Positions 55,385 through 63,081 of a stretch of DNA of 64,000 nt are shown here, piece by piece. The notes beneath the pieces were generated by a model, which saw only the letters and a list, made by a program, of their open reading frames with translations, was not told where the DNA came from and searched no databases. Numbering within the stretch: position 1 is the stretch's first letter; every line of letters begins with the position of its first letter. The DNA comes from Stakelama portus (GTDB taxonomy: Bacteria; Pseudomonadota; Alphaproteobacteria; Sphingomonadales; Sphingomonadaceae): assembly GCF_003171655.1 (NCBI RefSeq), contig NZ_QFZL01000003.1, forward strand, positions 434,001 to 498,000, given 5' to 3'. The position numbers and the translations under genes were made by a program.

Positions 55385-55433
55385 GTCGGGGATTCGGCCG
55401 CTTATCGGCGCCTGCCGCGCGCTTTTTTAATCT

Positions 55434-55527
55434 CCGCTTGCGCTGAACCTATCGAAGGGCCGTTCCTTCTTGTCCCGACGAGCGGAATGAAGAAGGACAG
55501 CGCTTCGACAAGCTCAGCGCGAACGGT
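55434..55527. repeat. REP-like palindromic intergenic repeat
   Basis: Outer arms CGCTGAACCTATCGAAG and CTTCGACAAGCTCAGCG are imperfectly complementary, and an inner perfect pair TCCTTCTT (55464-55471) and AAGAAGGA (55490-55497) makes a long stem-loop. Similar palindromes with a TTCGACAAGCTCAGC-type arm recur in sphingomonad genomes as I know them. It fills most of the gap between two convergent genes and could act as a terminator. Confidence 0.65.
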
Positions 55528-55542
55528 GCATGATTGGCCAAA

Positions 55543-56412
55543 TCAGCGCGTCGGAACCGGCGTCTCGCCCGAATAATCGTAAAAGCCGCGCCCGGTCTTG
55601 CGGCCATACCAGCCCGCTTCGACATATTTGATGAGCAGCGGGGCGGGGCGGTATTTGGGATCGCCGGTGCCTTCATGCAGCACCTTGCAGATTTCGAGGC
55701 AGGTATCGAGCCCGATGAAATCGGCGAGCGTCAGCGGGCCCATCGGGTGATTGAGGCCCAGCTTCACGGCGGTATCGATATCGGGAATCGTCGCCACGCC
55801 TTCGCCCAGTGCGAAACAGGCTTCGTTGAGCATCGGCATCAGCACGCGATTGACGATGAACCCCGGCGCGTCATTGGCGTGGACGATTTCCTTCCCCAGC
55901 GACTTGCCGAAGCCTTCCACTGCCGCAACGGTCGCGTCGGACGTCGCAAGGCCGCGGATCAGTTCGATCAGCCCCATCACCGGCACCGGATTGAAGAAAT
56001 GGACGCCCATGAAGCGCGCCGGATCGGGCGCCGCCTGTGCCAGCCGCGTGATCGGAATCGACGAAGTGTTGCTGGCAAGAATCGCAGTATCGCTCAGCAC
56101 CTTGCCGACATTCTCGAAAATCCTGCGCTTGATTTCCTCGCGCTCGGTCGCCGCTTCGATCACCAGATCGCACGAGCCCATTTCCGAAACATCGCCGATA
56201 CAGGTCAGGTTGGCGAGCGCGGCGTCGCGGTCCGCTGCAGTGATCTTTTCCTTTTCGACCGCGCGGGCAAGCTGTTTGGCGATCCCGGCCTTGCCCTTTT
56301 CGGCATGTTCGAGGTCGAGGTCGGAAAGCAGCACATTATAGCCCGCCTGCGCCGAAACCTGCGCAATTCCCGCGCCCATCTGTCCTGCACCGATCACGCC
56401 GATGGTCTTCAT
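55543..56412 (-). CDS. hbd: 3-hydroxybutyryl-CoA dehydrogenase
   Basis: 289 aa. The NAD-binding glycine loop is [60 protein letters not shown] contains the catalytic His, and [28 protein letters not shown] the domain junction. It oxidises (S)-3-hydroxybutyryl-CoA, opposite in stereochemistry to the PhbB product, and so belongs to beta-oxidation-type metabolism. GAGGAGG precedes the ATG at 56412. It follows egtD after 97 bp. Confidence 0.93.
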   Translation of the reverse strand: MKTIGVIGAGQMGAGIAQVSAQAGYNVLLSDLDLEHAEKGKAGIAKQLARAVEKEKITAADRDAALANLTCIGDVSEMGSCDLVIEAATEREEIKRRIFENVGKVLSDTAILASNTSSIPITRLAQAAPDPARFMGVHFFNPVPVMGLIELIRGLATSDATVAAVEGFGKSLGKEIVHANDAPGFIVNRVLMPMLNEACFALGEGVATIPDIDTAVKLGLNHPMGPLTLADFIGLDTCLEICKVLHEGTGDPKYRPAPLLIKYVEAGWYGRKTGRGFYDYSGETPVPTR

Positions 56413-56509
56413 TCTTGCCTCCTCAATCACTGGCCGCGCTCTATCGGTTGCAAGGCCGCGGGGGCAAGCACAACCGCGAAACCCGAATGGGAAAGCGGAC
56501 TCGCGCGCC

Positions 56510-57502
56510 TTAGGGCGCGGGCCGAACCGGCTTCGCCTCGGCCAGGATCAGCGCGAACCAGTCCCTGGCGTCGGTCCATTCGGCAATCGGCGTCCAGTTG
56601 CCCGACCGCAGCAGCAGGCGCGCATCGCGGGGCCCGTATTTATGGCTGTTCTCGGTATGGATCGTCTCGCCCGCTTTCATGGCGAAATGTTGGCCGCAAA
56701 CCGTGAAATCCACGTCCTCCAGCGCCTCGAGATGCATTTCGACGCGCGCGAGATTGTCGTTCCACACCGCCTTGTGGCGAAACGCGTCGACCGGAATGTC
56801 GCCATCGAGTTCGCGATTGATCCGGCGAAGCAGGTTGAGGTTGAATTCGGCGGTCACGCCGCCCGCATCGTCATAGGCCGGGATCAGGATGCTCGGGTCC
56901 TTCACCCGGTCCATGCCGATCAGCAGCAGCGATCCTTCGCCAAGCGAAGTCCGCATCGCGCGGAGCAGATCGACTCCCGCGGTGGCGGTCATGTTGCCGA
57001 TCGTCGATCCGGGAAAGAAACCCAGCTTGGGCACATCGCGCACGCTTTCAGGCAGCGCGATGGGCTTTAGGAAATCGCCCTCGACCGGATGGATCGGCAG
57101 CGCGGGAAAAGTGTCGCGCAGCGCATCCGCCGAAGCGCGCAGGAAATCGCCCGAAATATCGATCGGGACATAGGCGGAGGGATCGCTTGCTTCGAGCAGG
57201 ATCGGCGTCTTGGCCGAACTGCCCGACCCGAATTCCACCACCGCCCGGCCCTTGCCGGCGATTTCCGCCACTTTGGGACAGGTTTCCCGGAGCAATGCGG
57301 TTTCGGTGCGCGTCGGATAATATTCGGGAACATCGGTAATATCCTCGAACAGTTCCGACCCGCGATGGTCATAGAGCCAGCGCGCCTGAATCGCCTTGGG
57401 TTCGAGCGACAGTCCGGCAAGGACATCGGCGCGGAATGCAGGATCGACCGGCGTGCTGTCGTTTCCGGATTGCTCGGCGGTGTCCGCTTCGGGTTTCAGC
57501 AT
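56510..57502 (-). CDS. egtD: L-histidine N-alpha-methyltransferase EgtD
   Basis: 330 aa. It methylates histidine three times with SAM to give hercynine, the first step of ergothioneine synthesis. [37 protein letters not shown] (SAM loop), [13 protein letters not shown] and [18 protein letters not shown] are family blocks, ending [13 protein letters not shown]. It begins one base after the egtB stop (TGA-C-ATG), so the pair is coupled. With hut genes 50 kb away, histidine is both consumed and used here. Confidence 0.94.
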   Translation of the reverse strand: MLKPEADTAEQSGNDSTPVDPAFRADVLAGLSLEPKAIQARWLYDHRGSELFEDITDVPEYYPTRTETALLRETCPKVAEIAGKGRAVVEFGSGSSAKTPILLEASDPSAYVPIDISGDFLRASADALRDTFPALPIHPVEGDFLKPIALPESVRDVPKLGFFPGSTIGNMTATAGVDLLRAMRTSLGEGSLLLIGMDRVKDPSILIPAYDDAGGVTAEFNLNLLRRINRELDGDIPVDAFRHKAVWNDNLARVEMHLEALEDVDFTVCGQHFAMKAGETIHTENSHKYGPRDARLLLRSGNWTPIAEWTDARDWFALILAEAKPVRPAP

Positions 57503-57503
57503 G

Positions 57504-58763
57504 TCAGAGATCCTTTGCCAGACGCACGCCGGTGAATTGCCAGCGCTGATGCGGATAGAAGAAATTGCGATAGCTGGAGCGCACATGGCCGCGCGGCGTG
57601 GCGCAGCTGCCGCCCTTGAGCACGAACTGCCCGCTCATGAACTTGCCGTTATATTCGCCGACTGCGCCTTCGGCGGCGCGAAAGCCGGGATAGGGGCGAT
57701 AGGCGCTGCCGGTCCATTCCCACACATCGCCGAAAAAGGCCGGGCCGCCGATCGCGGGGCGCGGTTCGACCGGGCCTGCGGCATCGAGCTGATTGCCGCT
57801 ATCGCTGGCATGTTCGGAGGCTGCGGCTTCCCATTCGGCTTCGCTGGGCAGGCGCACCCCCGCCCAGCTGGCATAGGCATCGGCTTCGTAGAAGCTGACA
57901 TGCGTGACCGGAGCAGCCGGATCGATCGCGCGACGTCCGTCGAGCCCGAATCGGGTCCAGGCCTCGCCCTCGCGTTCCCAGTACAGCGGCGCTTCGATGC
58001 CTTCGCCCTGCACCCATGCCCAGCCGTCCGACAGCCAGTGGCGCGGATCGGCATAGCCGCCATCGGCGATGAAGGCGGCCCATTCGCCGTTGGTCACCGT
58101 CCGGTCGGCAATGGCATGGGGATGGAGCAATTCGCGATGGCGCGGCCCTTCGCAATCAAAGGCGAAGCCATCGCCGTCATGTCCGATCTCGACCAGCCCG
58201 TCGGCACCTTCGATCCAGCCGATCGGTCCGGGCATGCGCACCGGCACCTTGCGCTCGCCGGGCCAGAGCGCGGGCTGAAGCGGATTGCACGAAAGCCCGT
58301 GGAGGATATCGGTCAGCAGCAATTCCTGATGCTGCTGCTCATGATGGCAACCGAGCGTCACCAGCGCCCGCGCCGCCTCTGGCAGGTCGGGCAGGGCAGC
58401 GGTCAGCGCGGCGTCCACTGCCGCGCGATAGGCCAGCACTTCGTCAAGGCTCGGCCGCGTCAGCATGCCGCGCCGGGGACGCGCGTGGCGCTGGCCCTCG
58501 GCCTCGTAATAGCTGTTGAACAGAAACGGAAAGCGATCGTCGTGCAGCCGATAGCCGGGGACATGATCGCGCAGGACGAAGGTTTCGAAGAACCAGGTGA
58601 CATGTGCCAGATGCCATTTGGCCGGGGAGGCGTCAGGCATCGACTGCAGCGTTGCATCGGCATCGCTCAGCGGCTGCGCAAGTGCCCGGGTGAGCGCGCG
58701 AACCTGCCGGAACTGTTCTTCCTGTGCCTGTGGGGCCGTTTGTCTTGCCGTGCTTGCTCGCAT
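57504..58763 (-). CDS. egtB: Ergothioneine sulfoxide synthase EgtB
   Basis: 419 aa. An N-terminal DinB-like domain holds the iron ligands: His in KWHLAHVTWFFETFVL and the pair in CHHEQQHQELLLTDILH. The C-terminal formylglycine-generating-enzyme fold covers about 180-415 (WAWVQGEGIEAPLYW, VTHVSFYEADAYASWAGVRLPSEAEWE, WEWTGSAYRPYPGF, LKGGSCATPRGHVRSSYRNFF). It couples hercynine to a thiol with O2. AAGGAGAGG precedes the ATG. With no egtA or egtC nearby, direct use of cysteine is possible but unproven. Confidence 0.94.
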   Translation of the reverse strand: MRASTARQTAPQAQEEQFRQVRALTRALAQPLSDADATLQSMPDASPAKWHLAHVTWFFETFVLRDHVPGYRLHDDRFPFLFNSYYEAEGQRHARPRRGMLTRPSLDEVLAYRAAVDAALTAALPDLPEAARALVTLGCHHEQQHQELLLTDILHGLSCNPLQPALWPGERKVPVRMPGPIGWIEGADGLVEIGHDGDGFAFDCEGPRHRELLHPHAIADRTVTNGEWAAFIADGGYADPRHWLSDGWAWVQGEGIEAPLYWEREGEAWTRFGLDGRRAIDPAAPVTHVSFYEADAYASWAGVRLPSEAEWEAAASEHASDSGNQLDAAGPVEPRPAIGGPAFFGDVWEWTGSAYRPYPGFRAAEGAVGEYNGKFMSGQFVLKGGSCATPRGHVRSSYRNFFYPHQRWQFTGVRLAKDL

Positions 58764-58812
58764 CGCGCCTCTCCTTTCGCGGTGGCGAGGGCTATCCGTC
58801 CCCCGGTTGCTC

Positions 58813-59406
58813 CTATGGGTCGGTCTGCTCCGATTTTGCCCGCGTCACGCCGGGACGCCACAATATGTCGCCATCGGCCGATGCGTTAGTAACGCGCGCG
58901 AGGACAAAAAGATGATCCGACAGGCGATTTAAATATTGCAGCGCCAACGGGTTGAGCAAAACCTCGCTCGCCGCGGCCACTGCCGATCGTTCGGCGCGAC
59001 GCACCACGGCGCGGGCCTGATGCAGCGCGGCTGCGGCCGGACTGCCGCCGGGCAATATGAAGCTGGTCAGGGGTTCGATGACGCTATTCATCGAATCGAT
59101 TTCCTGTTCCAGCCGCTCCACCTGATCGGCGGTGATGCGCAGCGCCATGTCCGAAGGCGCGAAATCCTCGCCCGGAGTCGCCAGATCGGCGCCCAGGTCG
59201 AACATCTCGTTCTGGATACGCCGCAGCGTGGCCGTGCTGGGCCGGTCGCGGATCAGCGTGACCGCGATGCCGATCGCGCAATTGGCTTCGTCGACATCGC
59301 CGATCGCCGCCATGCGCGGATCCGCCTTGGACAGGCGCGATCCATCGACGAGCCCCGTCGTGCCGTTATCCCCGGTGCGGGTGTAAATCCGGTTGAGCCG
59401 GACCAG
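58813..59406 (-). CDS. Cob(I)yrinic acid a,c-diamide adenosyltransferase (PduO type), apparent CTG start
   Basis: About 197 aa. The ATP-binding N-terminus VRLNRIYTRTGDNGTTGLVDGSR is essential and matches PduO-type adenosyltransferases, which attach the adenosyl group to cob(I)alamin. DVDEANCAIG, FDLGADLATPGEDF and PGGSPAAAALHQARAVVRRAERS, then NRLSDHLFVLAR follow. The frame has a stop just upstream and no ATG, GTG or TTG before the conserved N-terminus; CTG at 59406 falls exactly where homologues start and follows GGGAG. The ATG at 59313 would remove the ATP site. It lies 4 bases after the HIG1 gene stop. Confidence 0.85.
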   Translation of the reverse strand: MVRLNRIYTRTGDNGTTGLVDGSRLSKADPRMAAIGDVDEANCAIGIAVTLIRDRPSTATLRRIQNEMFDLGADLATPGEDFAPSDMALRITADQVERLEQEIDSMNSVIEPLTSFILPGGSPAAAALHQARAVVRRAERSAVAAASEVLLNPLALQYLNRLSDHLFVLARVTNASADGDILWRPGVTRAKSEQTDP

Positions 59407-59410
59407 CGGA

Positions 59411-59641
59411 TCAGCTCCCGCTGCTGGCGAGCATCAGGATGAGCGCGACGATCACCAGGGCGATGCCCTGAAACAGAATCCGCGCCTGCATCATCTTGTT
59501 GGCGCGCAGCCCGGGCGTGCTCGGTCCCGTGCCGTTCAGATCCGCCTCGGTCGTCTTGAGGAAGATGATGATGCCGCGCACGAGCGCGACCACAGTGGCG
59601 ATCATCGCCGCGATCAGCAGCAGGGCGAGAAACAGGTTCAT
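59411..59641 (-). CDS. HIG1-domain / twin-transmembrane small protein
   Basis: 76 aa with two helices (FLALLLIAAMIATVVALVRGIIIFL and ILFQGIALVIVALILML) joined by a polar loop. RANKMMQARILFQG resembles the HIG1 motif (Q-x3-R/H-x-R-x3-Q-like). HIG1 proteins attach to respiratory complexes, so a role at cytochrome oxidase is possible. It begins 9 bp after the gluQ stop and ends 4 bp before the adenosyltransferase CTG. Confidence 0.72.
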   Translation of the reverse strand: MNLFLALLLIAAMIATVVALVRGIIIFLKTTEADLNGTGPSTPGLRANKMMQARILFQGIALVIVALILMLASSGS

Positions 59642-59650
59642 GGCATCAAT

Positions 59651-60613
59651 TTAGTGCTTTGCGACGCCGATGCCAACCGGCAGCGTTCCTGCACGCAGCG
59701 CAGCGGCAACCGCCAGCCCGTCCGCCCCCGATTCGCGCATTTCGGCAAGCGTCGGCGCGCCGTGTCGCTTGGCGAGCCGTTCGCCCTTTTCATCGGTCAG
59801 CAACCGGTGGTGGCGATAGACCGGAGTCGGCAGGTCGAGCAGCGCCTGAAGCAGGCGATGGACATGCGTCGCTTCGAACAGATCCCGGCCGCGAATGACA
59901 TGGCTGATGCCCTGATCGGCATCGTCGACAGTGACGGCCAGGTGATAGCTGGCGGGCGCATCCTTCCGCGCGAGCACGACATCGCCATGCGCCATCGGGT
60001 CGGCGGCGACATCCCCCGCGATTTCGTCGTGCCACCATAATTCCTCCCCGGCACGGGGAGGGGGACCAGCCCCAGGCTGGTGGACGGGGGGCGCCGCACA
60101 CGCGGCGCTGCCGGGTAGCCGCCCTCCACCACTGGCTTTGGCAGCGTTCCCCCTCCCGATACCGGGGAGGATCTCCACCGCCTTCGCCATGTCGATCCGC
60201 CAGCAATGCGGCTGCGACAGATCGGGCGCGTCCAGCCCGCGACAGGTGCCGGGATAGAGGATGCCGCTGGGGCCATGCGGTGCGCTGGCGCTCGCCGCGA
60301 TATCGGCGCGTGTGCAGAAACAGGGATAGAGCAGTCCCATCGCGCGCAATCGGTCGAGCGCGGCTTGATAATGCCCCAGCCGCTGCGACTGGAAAACGAC
60401 TTCGCCATCCCAGGCAAGCCCCAGCCAGCGCAGATCGTCGAGGATGGTCGCGACATGTTCGGGGCGGCTGCGCGTTCCGTCGATATCCTCGATCCGCAAC
60501 AGGAACTGCCCGCCATGGTCCCGCGCAAAGTCGTGCGCCTGCACCGCCGACCATGCATGGCCCAGATGCAGGCGCCCGGTGGGGCTGGGGGCGAAGCGTG
60601 TGACTATCGACAT
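59651..60613 (-). CDS. gluQ: Glutamyl-Q tRNA(Asp) synthetase with in-frame repeat insertion
   Basis: 320 aa. RFAPSPTGRLHLGHAWSA is the class I HIGH region, and C98-x-C100 ... Y120-x3-C124 is the zinc site. DVVLARKDAPASYHLAVTVDDADQGI and a KRHG-type KMSKS equivalent follow. It adds glutamate to queuosine in tRNA-Asp and lacks the anticodon domain. Residues about 148-191 (ILPGIGRGNAAKASGGGRLP... to ...PPPRAGEE) are encoded by a palindromic repeat at 60043-60172 and have no counterpart in normal GluQ; without them the length is about 276. The frame stays open, so the enzyme may still work. ATG at 60613. Confidence 0.88.
   Translation of the reverse strand: MSIVTRFAPSPTGRLHLGHAWSAVQAHDFARDHGGQFLLRIEDIDGTRSRPEHVATILDDLRWLGLAWDGEVVFQSQRLGHYQAALDRLRAMGLLYPCFCTRADIAASASAPHGPSGILYPGTCRGLDAPDLSQPHCWRIDMAKAVEILPGIGRGNAAKASGGGRLPGSAACAAPPVHQPGAGPPPRAGEELWWHDEIAGDVAADPMAHGDVVLARKDAPASYHLAVTVDDADQGISHVIRGRDLFEATHVHRLLQALLDLPTPVYRHHRLLTDEKGERLAKRHGAPTLAEMRESGADGLAVAAALRAGTLPVGIGVAKH
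60043..60172. repeat. 130-bp palindromic element inserted in frame within gluQ
   Basis: TCCTCCCCGG (60043-60052) is the exact complement of CCGGGGAGGA (60163-60172). Inside, GGGAGGGGGA and TCCCCCTCCC, and GGTGGA and TCCACC, are also arranged as an imperfect long hairpin. A central perfect pair GCGCCGC (60092-60098) and GCGGCGC (60103-60109) surrounds ACAC. I associate this GC-rich palindrome with repeats scattered between genes of sphingomonads; here it lies inside a coding sequence. Copy number could not be checked. Confidence 0.8.
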
Positions 60614-60712
60614 CAACGCTGCTCTTGACCGCGAGTCGCGCCCTGTGCTGTCATCATGGCGTCATCTCGATTGTCGAAAGGCGTTGCGAGTGAAACAGGG
60701 CGAGGGGAACGC

Positions 60713-61279
60713 ATGTATCATCCCGATCTGATCCGGCATCCGGACGGATGCCCGGCTCTTGTTCTCAACGCCGATTATACGCCGCTCAGCTATTATCCGC
60801 TCAGTGTGTGGCCCTGGCAGACGGCGATCAAGGCAGTGTTTCTCGAACGCGTCGATATCGTCGATTATTATGACCGGGAAGTGCGAAGTCCCAGCGCGAG
60901 GCTGAAGCTGCCTTCGGTCATCGCGCTCAAACAATATGTGAAACCTTCCCAATTTCCCGCCTTCACACGCTTCAATCTCTTCCTTCGCGACAAGTTCAGC
61001 TGCCAATATTGCGGCTCGCAGCGCGACCTGACCTTCGACCATGTCATTCCTCGCGCCCAGGGTGGTCGCACCACCTGGGAAAATGTCGCAACGGCATGCG
61101 CGCCGTGCAACCTGCGCAAGGGCGGGCGCACTCCCAAACAGGCGAACATGGCGCTGCACATCGCGCCGATTCGCCCGACCAACTGGCAGCTTCAGGAACA
61201 TGGCCGCCGCTTCCCGCCGCATTATCTGCACGATAGCTGGCGCGACTGGCTTTACTGGGATGTCGAACTGGAGGCCTAG
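60713..61279 (+). CDS. HNH endonuclease family protein
   Basis: 188 aa. The zinc/HNH core reads FSCQYCGSQRDLTFDHVIPRAQGGRTTWENVATACAPCNLRKGGRTP (quoted here by parts: CQYCG, DHVIPRAQGG, WENVATACAPCN). The N-terminal 100 residues (LVLNADYTPLSYYPLSVWPW...) are typical of a conserved bacterial HNH group of unknown function, distinct from homing enzymes. The ATG at 60713 follows GAGGGGAA. It is divergent from gluQ. Confidence 0.9.
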   Translation: MYHPDLIRHPDGCPALVLNADYTPLSYYPLSVWPWQTAIKAVFLERVDIVDYYDREVRSPSARLKLPSVIALKQYVKPSQFPAFTRFNLFLRDKFSCQYCGSQRDLTFDHVIPRAQGGRTTWENVATACAPCNLRKGGRTPKQANMALHIAPIRPTNWQLQEHGRRFPPHYLHDSWRDWLYWDVELEA

Positions 61280-61339
61280 CGCGATTGCCAGCGGCTTTCC
61301 GCCTGCTAGATTCGCTGCAAATTTTCGGGGAGTCGGGCA

Positions 61340-62935
61340 GTGAGCGGATTTTCGGTAACGCGGCGGCAGGCGCTGGCGCTTTCGACGGGCGGTCTTGCCA
61401 CGCTGGCGACTCCGGCCTGGGCGCGGCACGCGCTGCTCGACGACGGGCTCGAAGCCCGGGCCGATGCAGTGGTCACTGCGTTCATGGAAAAATTCGACAC
61501 GCCCGGCATCGGCGTTGCCGTCGTCCGGCCCGGCATGGCGCCGTTCCTGAAAGGCTATGGCGTGCGCACCATGGGGCAGGCGGCGCCGGTCGACGTGCAC
61601 ACGCGATTCGGCATCGCGTCGAACAGCAAGGCGTTCACTGCCGCCGCGCTGGCGATGCTGGTCGATGCGGGCAAGCTGGGCTGGGAAGACCCGGTTACGC
61701 AGCATATCCCCGAATTCCGCATGTACGACCCCGCGGTGACGGCGATGATGACGGTGCGCGACCTGCTGGTCCATCGCAGCGGGCTGCCGCTCGGGGCGGG
61801 CGACCTGATGTTCTTTCCGGCGTCGAGCCATGTGCCCGAAGATGCGCTGACCGCGCTGCCCTATCTCAAGCCCGCGCGCGGTTTCCGTGCCGGTTATGAT
61901 TACGACAATATCCTCTACATCGTCGCCGGGCTGCTGGTCGCGCGCGTTTCGGGGCAAAGCTGGGAGGATTTCATCAGCACGCGGCTGCTGCGCCCGCTCG
62001 GCATGGCCGATGCGGTGCCGTCGCGCGATTTGCTCGATACCCCCAATGTCGCCGGGCGCCATGCGCGGCTGGGCCCGCCCGTGCGCGGCATGGGCGCGAT
62101 GGAAATCGTCCAGCCCGACGAAAGCACGATGATGAATGCGGCCGGCGGCATTCAGGCGAGCGTTTCGGACATTGCCCATTGGCTGTCGGCGCAAATGGCG
62201 TTCGGCGCGCTGCCCGATGGCGAGCGGCTGTGGAGCCGCGAACAGGCAAGGGAAATGTGGACGCCGCAGACGATCATCGGCGCATCGAACGGCCCGACGC
62301 CCGATTATCCGATCCGGCCGGTCACCACGACCTATGCGCTCGGCTGGTTCTGTCAGGATTATCGCGGCGAGCGGCTGATCCAGCATTCGGGCGGATTGTC
62401 GGGCCAAGTGACGCAGACCGCGATGCTGCCCGCGCGCGGCATCGGCGTCGCGGTCTTCTCCAACACCGAAGACGGCGTGTCCGCGGGCATTCGCAACGCC
62501 CTGCTCGATCATCTGATCGACGCACCCGCTTTCGACTGGGTGAACTGGCTCGACACGCGCGTCACCGCGTCGCAGCAACAGGCGCTTGCCGCGATTTCGG
62601 GCGGCATCGACACCGCGCCCGATGGCGGCCCCAGCCTGCCGCTGTCGGCCTATGCCGGTCGCTATCGCGATCCCTGGTATGGCGACATCCTGGTGTCGCA
62701 GCATCAGGGCGGGCTGTTCATCGATTTCACGCCGACCCCTGCGTTCAAAAGCGCGCTGACCCCCTGGGGGCCGGACGCGTTCCGCACCAATTTTGCCAAG
62801 GATGCCGGCGAGGATGCGATCGTCACCTTCACGGTGGCCGATGGTCGGGTGACCGGAGTGACGATGAAGCCGCTCTCGCCGCTCGCCGATTTCAGCTATG
62901 ATTATCAGCATCTCGATTTCACACCGGTGCGGTGA
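61340..62935 (+). CDS. Serine hydrolase, beta-lactamase/PBP4-like, with Tat signal
   Basis: 531 aa. A Tat signal (VTRRQALALSTGGLATLATPAWA) precedes a class C beta-lactamase-fold domain with the SxxK motif in FGIASNSKAFTAAALAML and the Tyr in AGYDYDNILYIVAGLL, and HSGGLSGQVT as the third box. A DUF3471-type C-terminal domain covers about 430-530 (LSAYAGRYRDPWYGDI). It probably cleaves a peptide or ester in the periplasm; true beta-lactamase activity is unlikely. The start is GTG at 61340 with GGGGAG upstream. Confidence 0.87.
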   Translation: MSGFSVTRRQALALSTGGLATLATPAWARHALLDDGLEARADAVVTAFMEKFDTPGIGVAVVRPGMAPFLKGYGVRTMGQAAPVDVHTRFGIASNSKAFTAAALAMLVDAGKLGWEDPVTQHIPEFRMYDPAVTAMMTVRDLLVHRSGLPLGAGDLMFFPASSHVPEDALTALPYLKPARGFRAGYDYDNILYIVAGLLVARVSGQSWEDFISTRLLRPLGMADAVPSRDLLDTPNVAGRHARLGPPVRGMGAMEIVQPDESTMMNAAGGIQASVSDIAHWLSAQMAFGALPDGERLWSREQAREMWTPQTIIGASNGPTPDYPIRPVTTTYALGWFCQDYRGERLIQHSGGLSGQVTQTAMLPARGIGVAVFSNTEDGVSAGIRNALLDHLIDAPAFDWVNWLDTRVTASQQQALAAISGGIDTAPDGGPSLPLSAYAGRYRDPWYGDILVSQHQGGLFIDFTPTPAFKSALTPWGPDAFRTNFAKDAGEDAIVTFTVADGRVTGVTMKPLSPLADFSYDYQHLDFTPVR

Positions 62936-63081
62936 GGATCGCTGTATTATTGAATTAATACACAAGGTGATTTACCATCCGTCGCTTCGGGACTCGGGAA
63001 GAATCGGATGAAGCCAGGCACCATCGTCACATTTCGTTCGACCCCCGGCCGTTCGCCCCGCGCCATGGTTGAATCGCGCGC

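Noticed and set aside
57396-58889. 497-codon plus-strand frame
   Set aside because: Antisense to egtB, which has complete iron-binding and FGE-fold motifs.
59313-59315. ATG at 59313 as the start of the adenosyltransferase
   Set aside because: It would delete the conserved ATP-binding RIYTRTGD segment that is clearly encoded in the same frame upstream.
60662-62965. 767-codon open frame on the minus strand
   Set aside because: It is antisense to the HNH nuclease and the serine hydrolase, both of which have clear motifs. Composition is that of a shadow frame.
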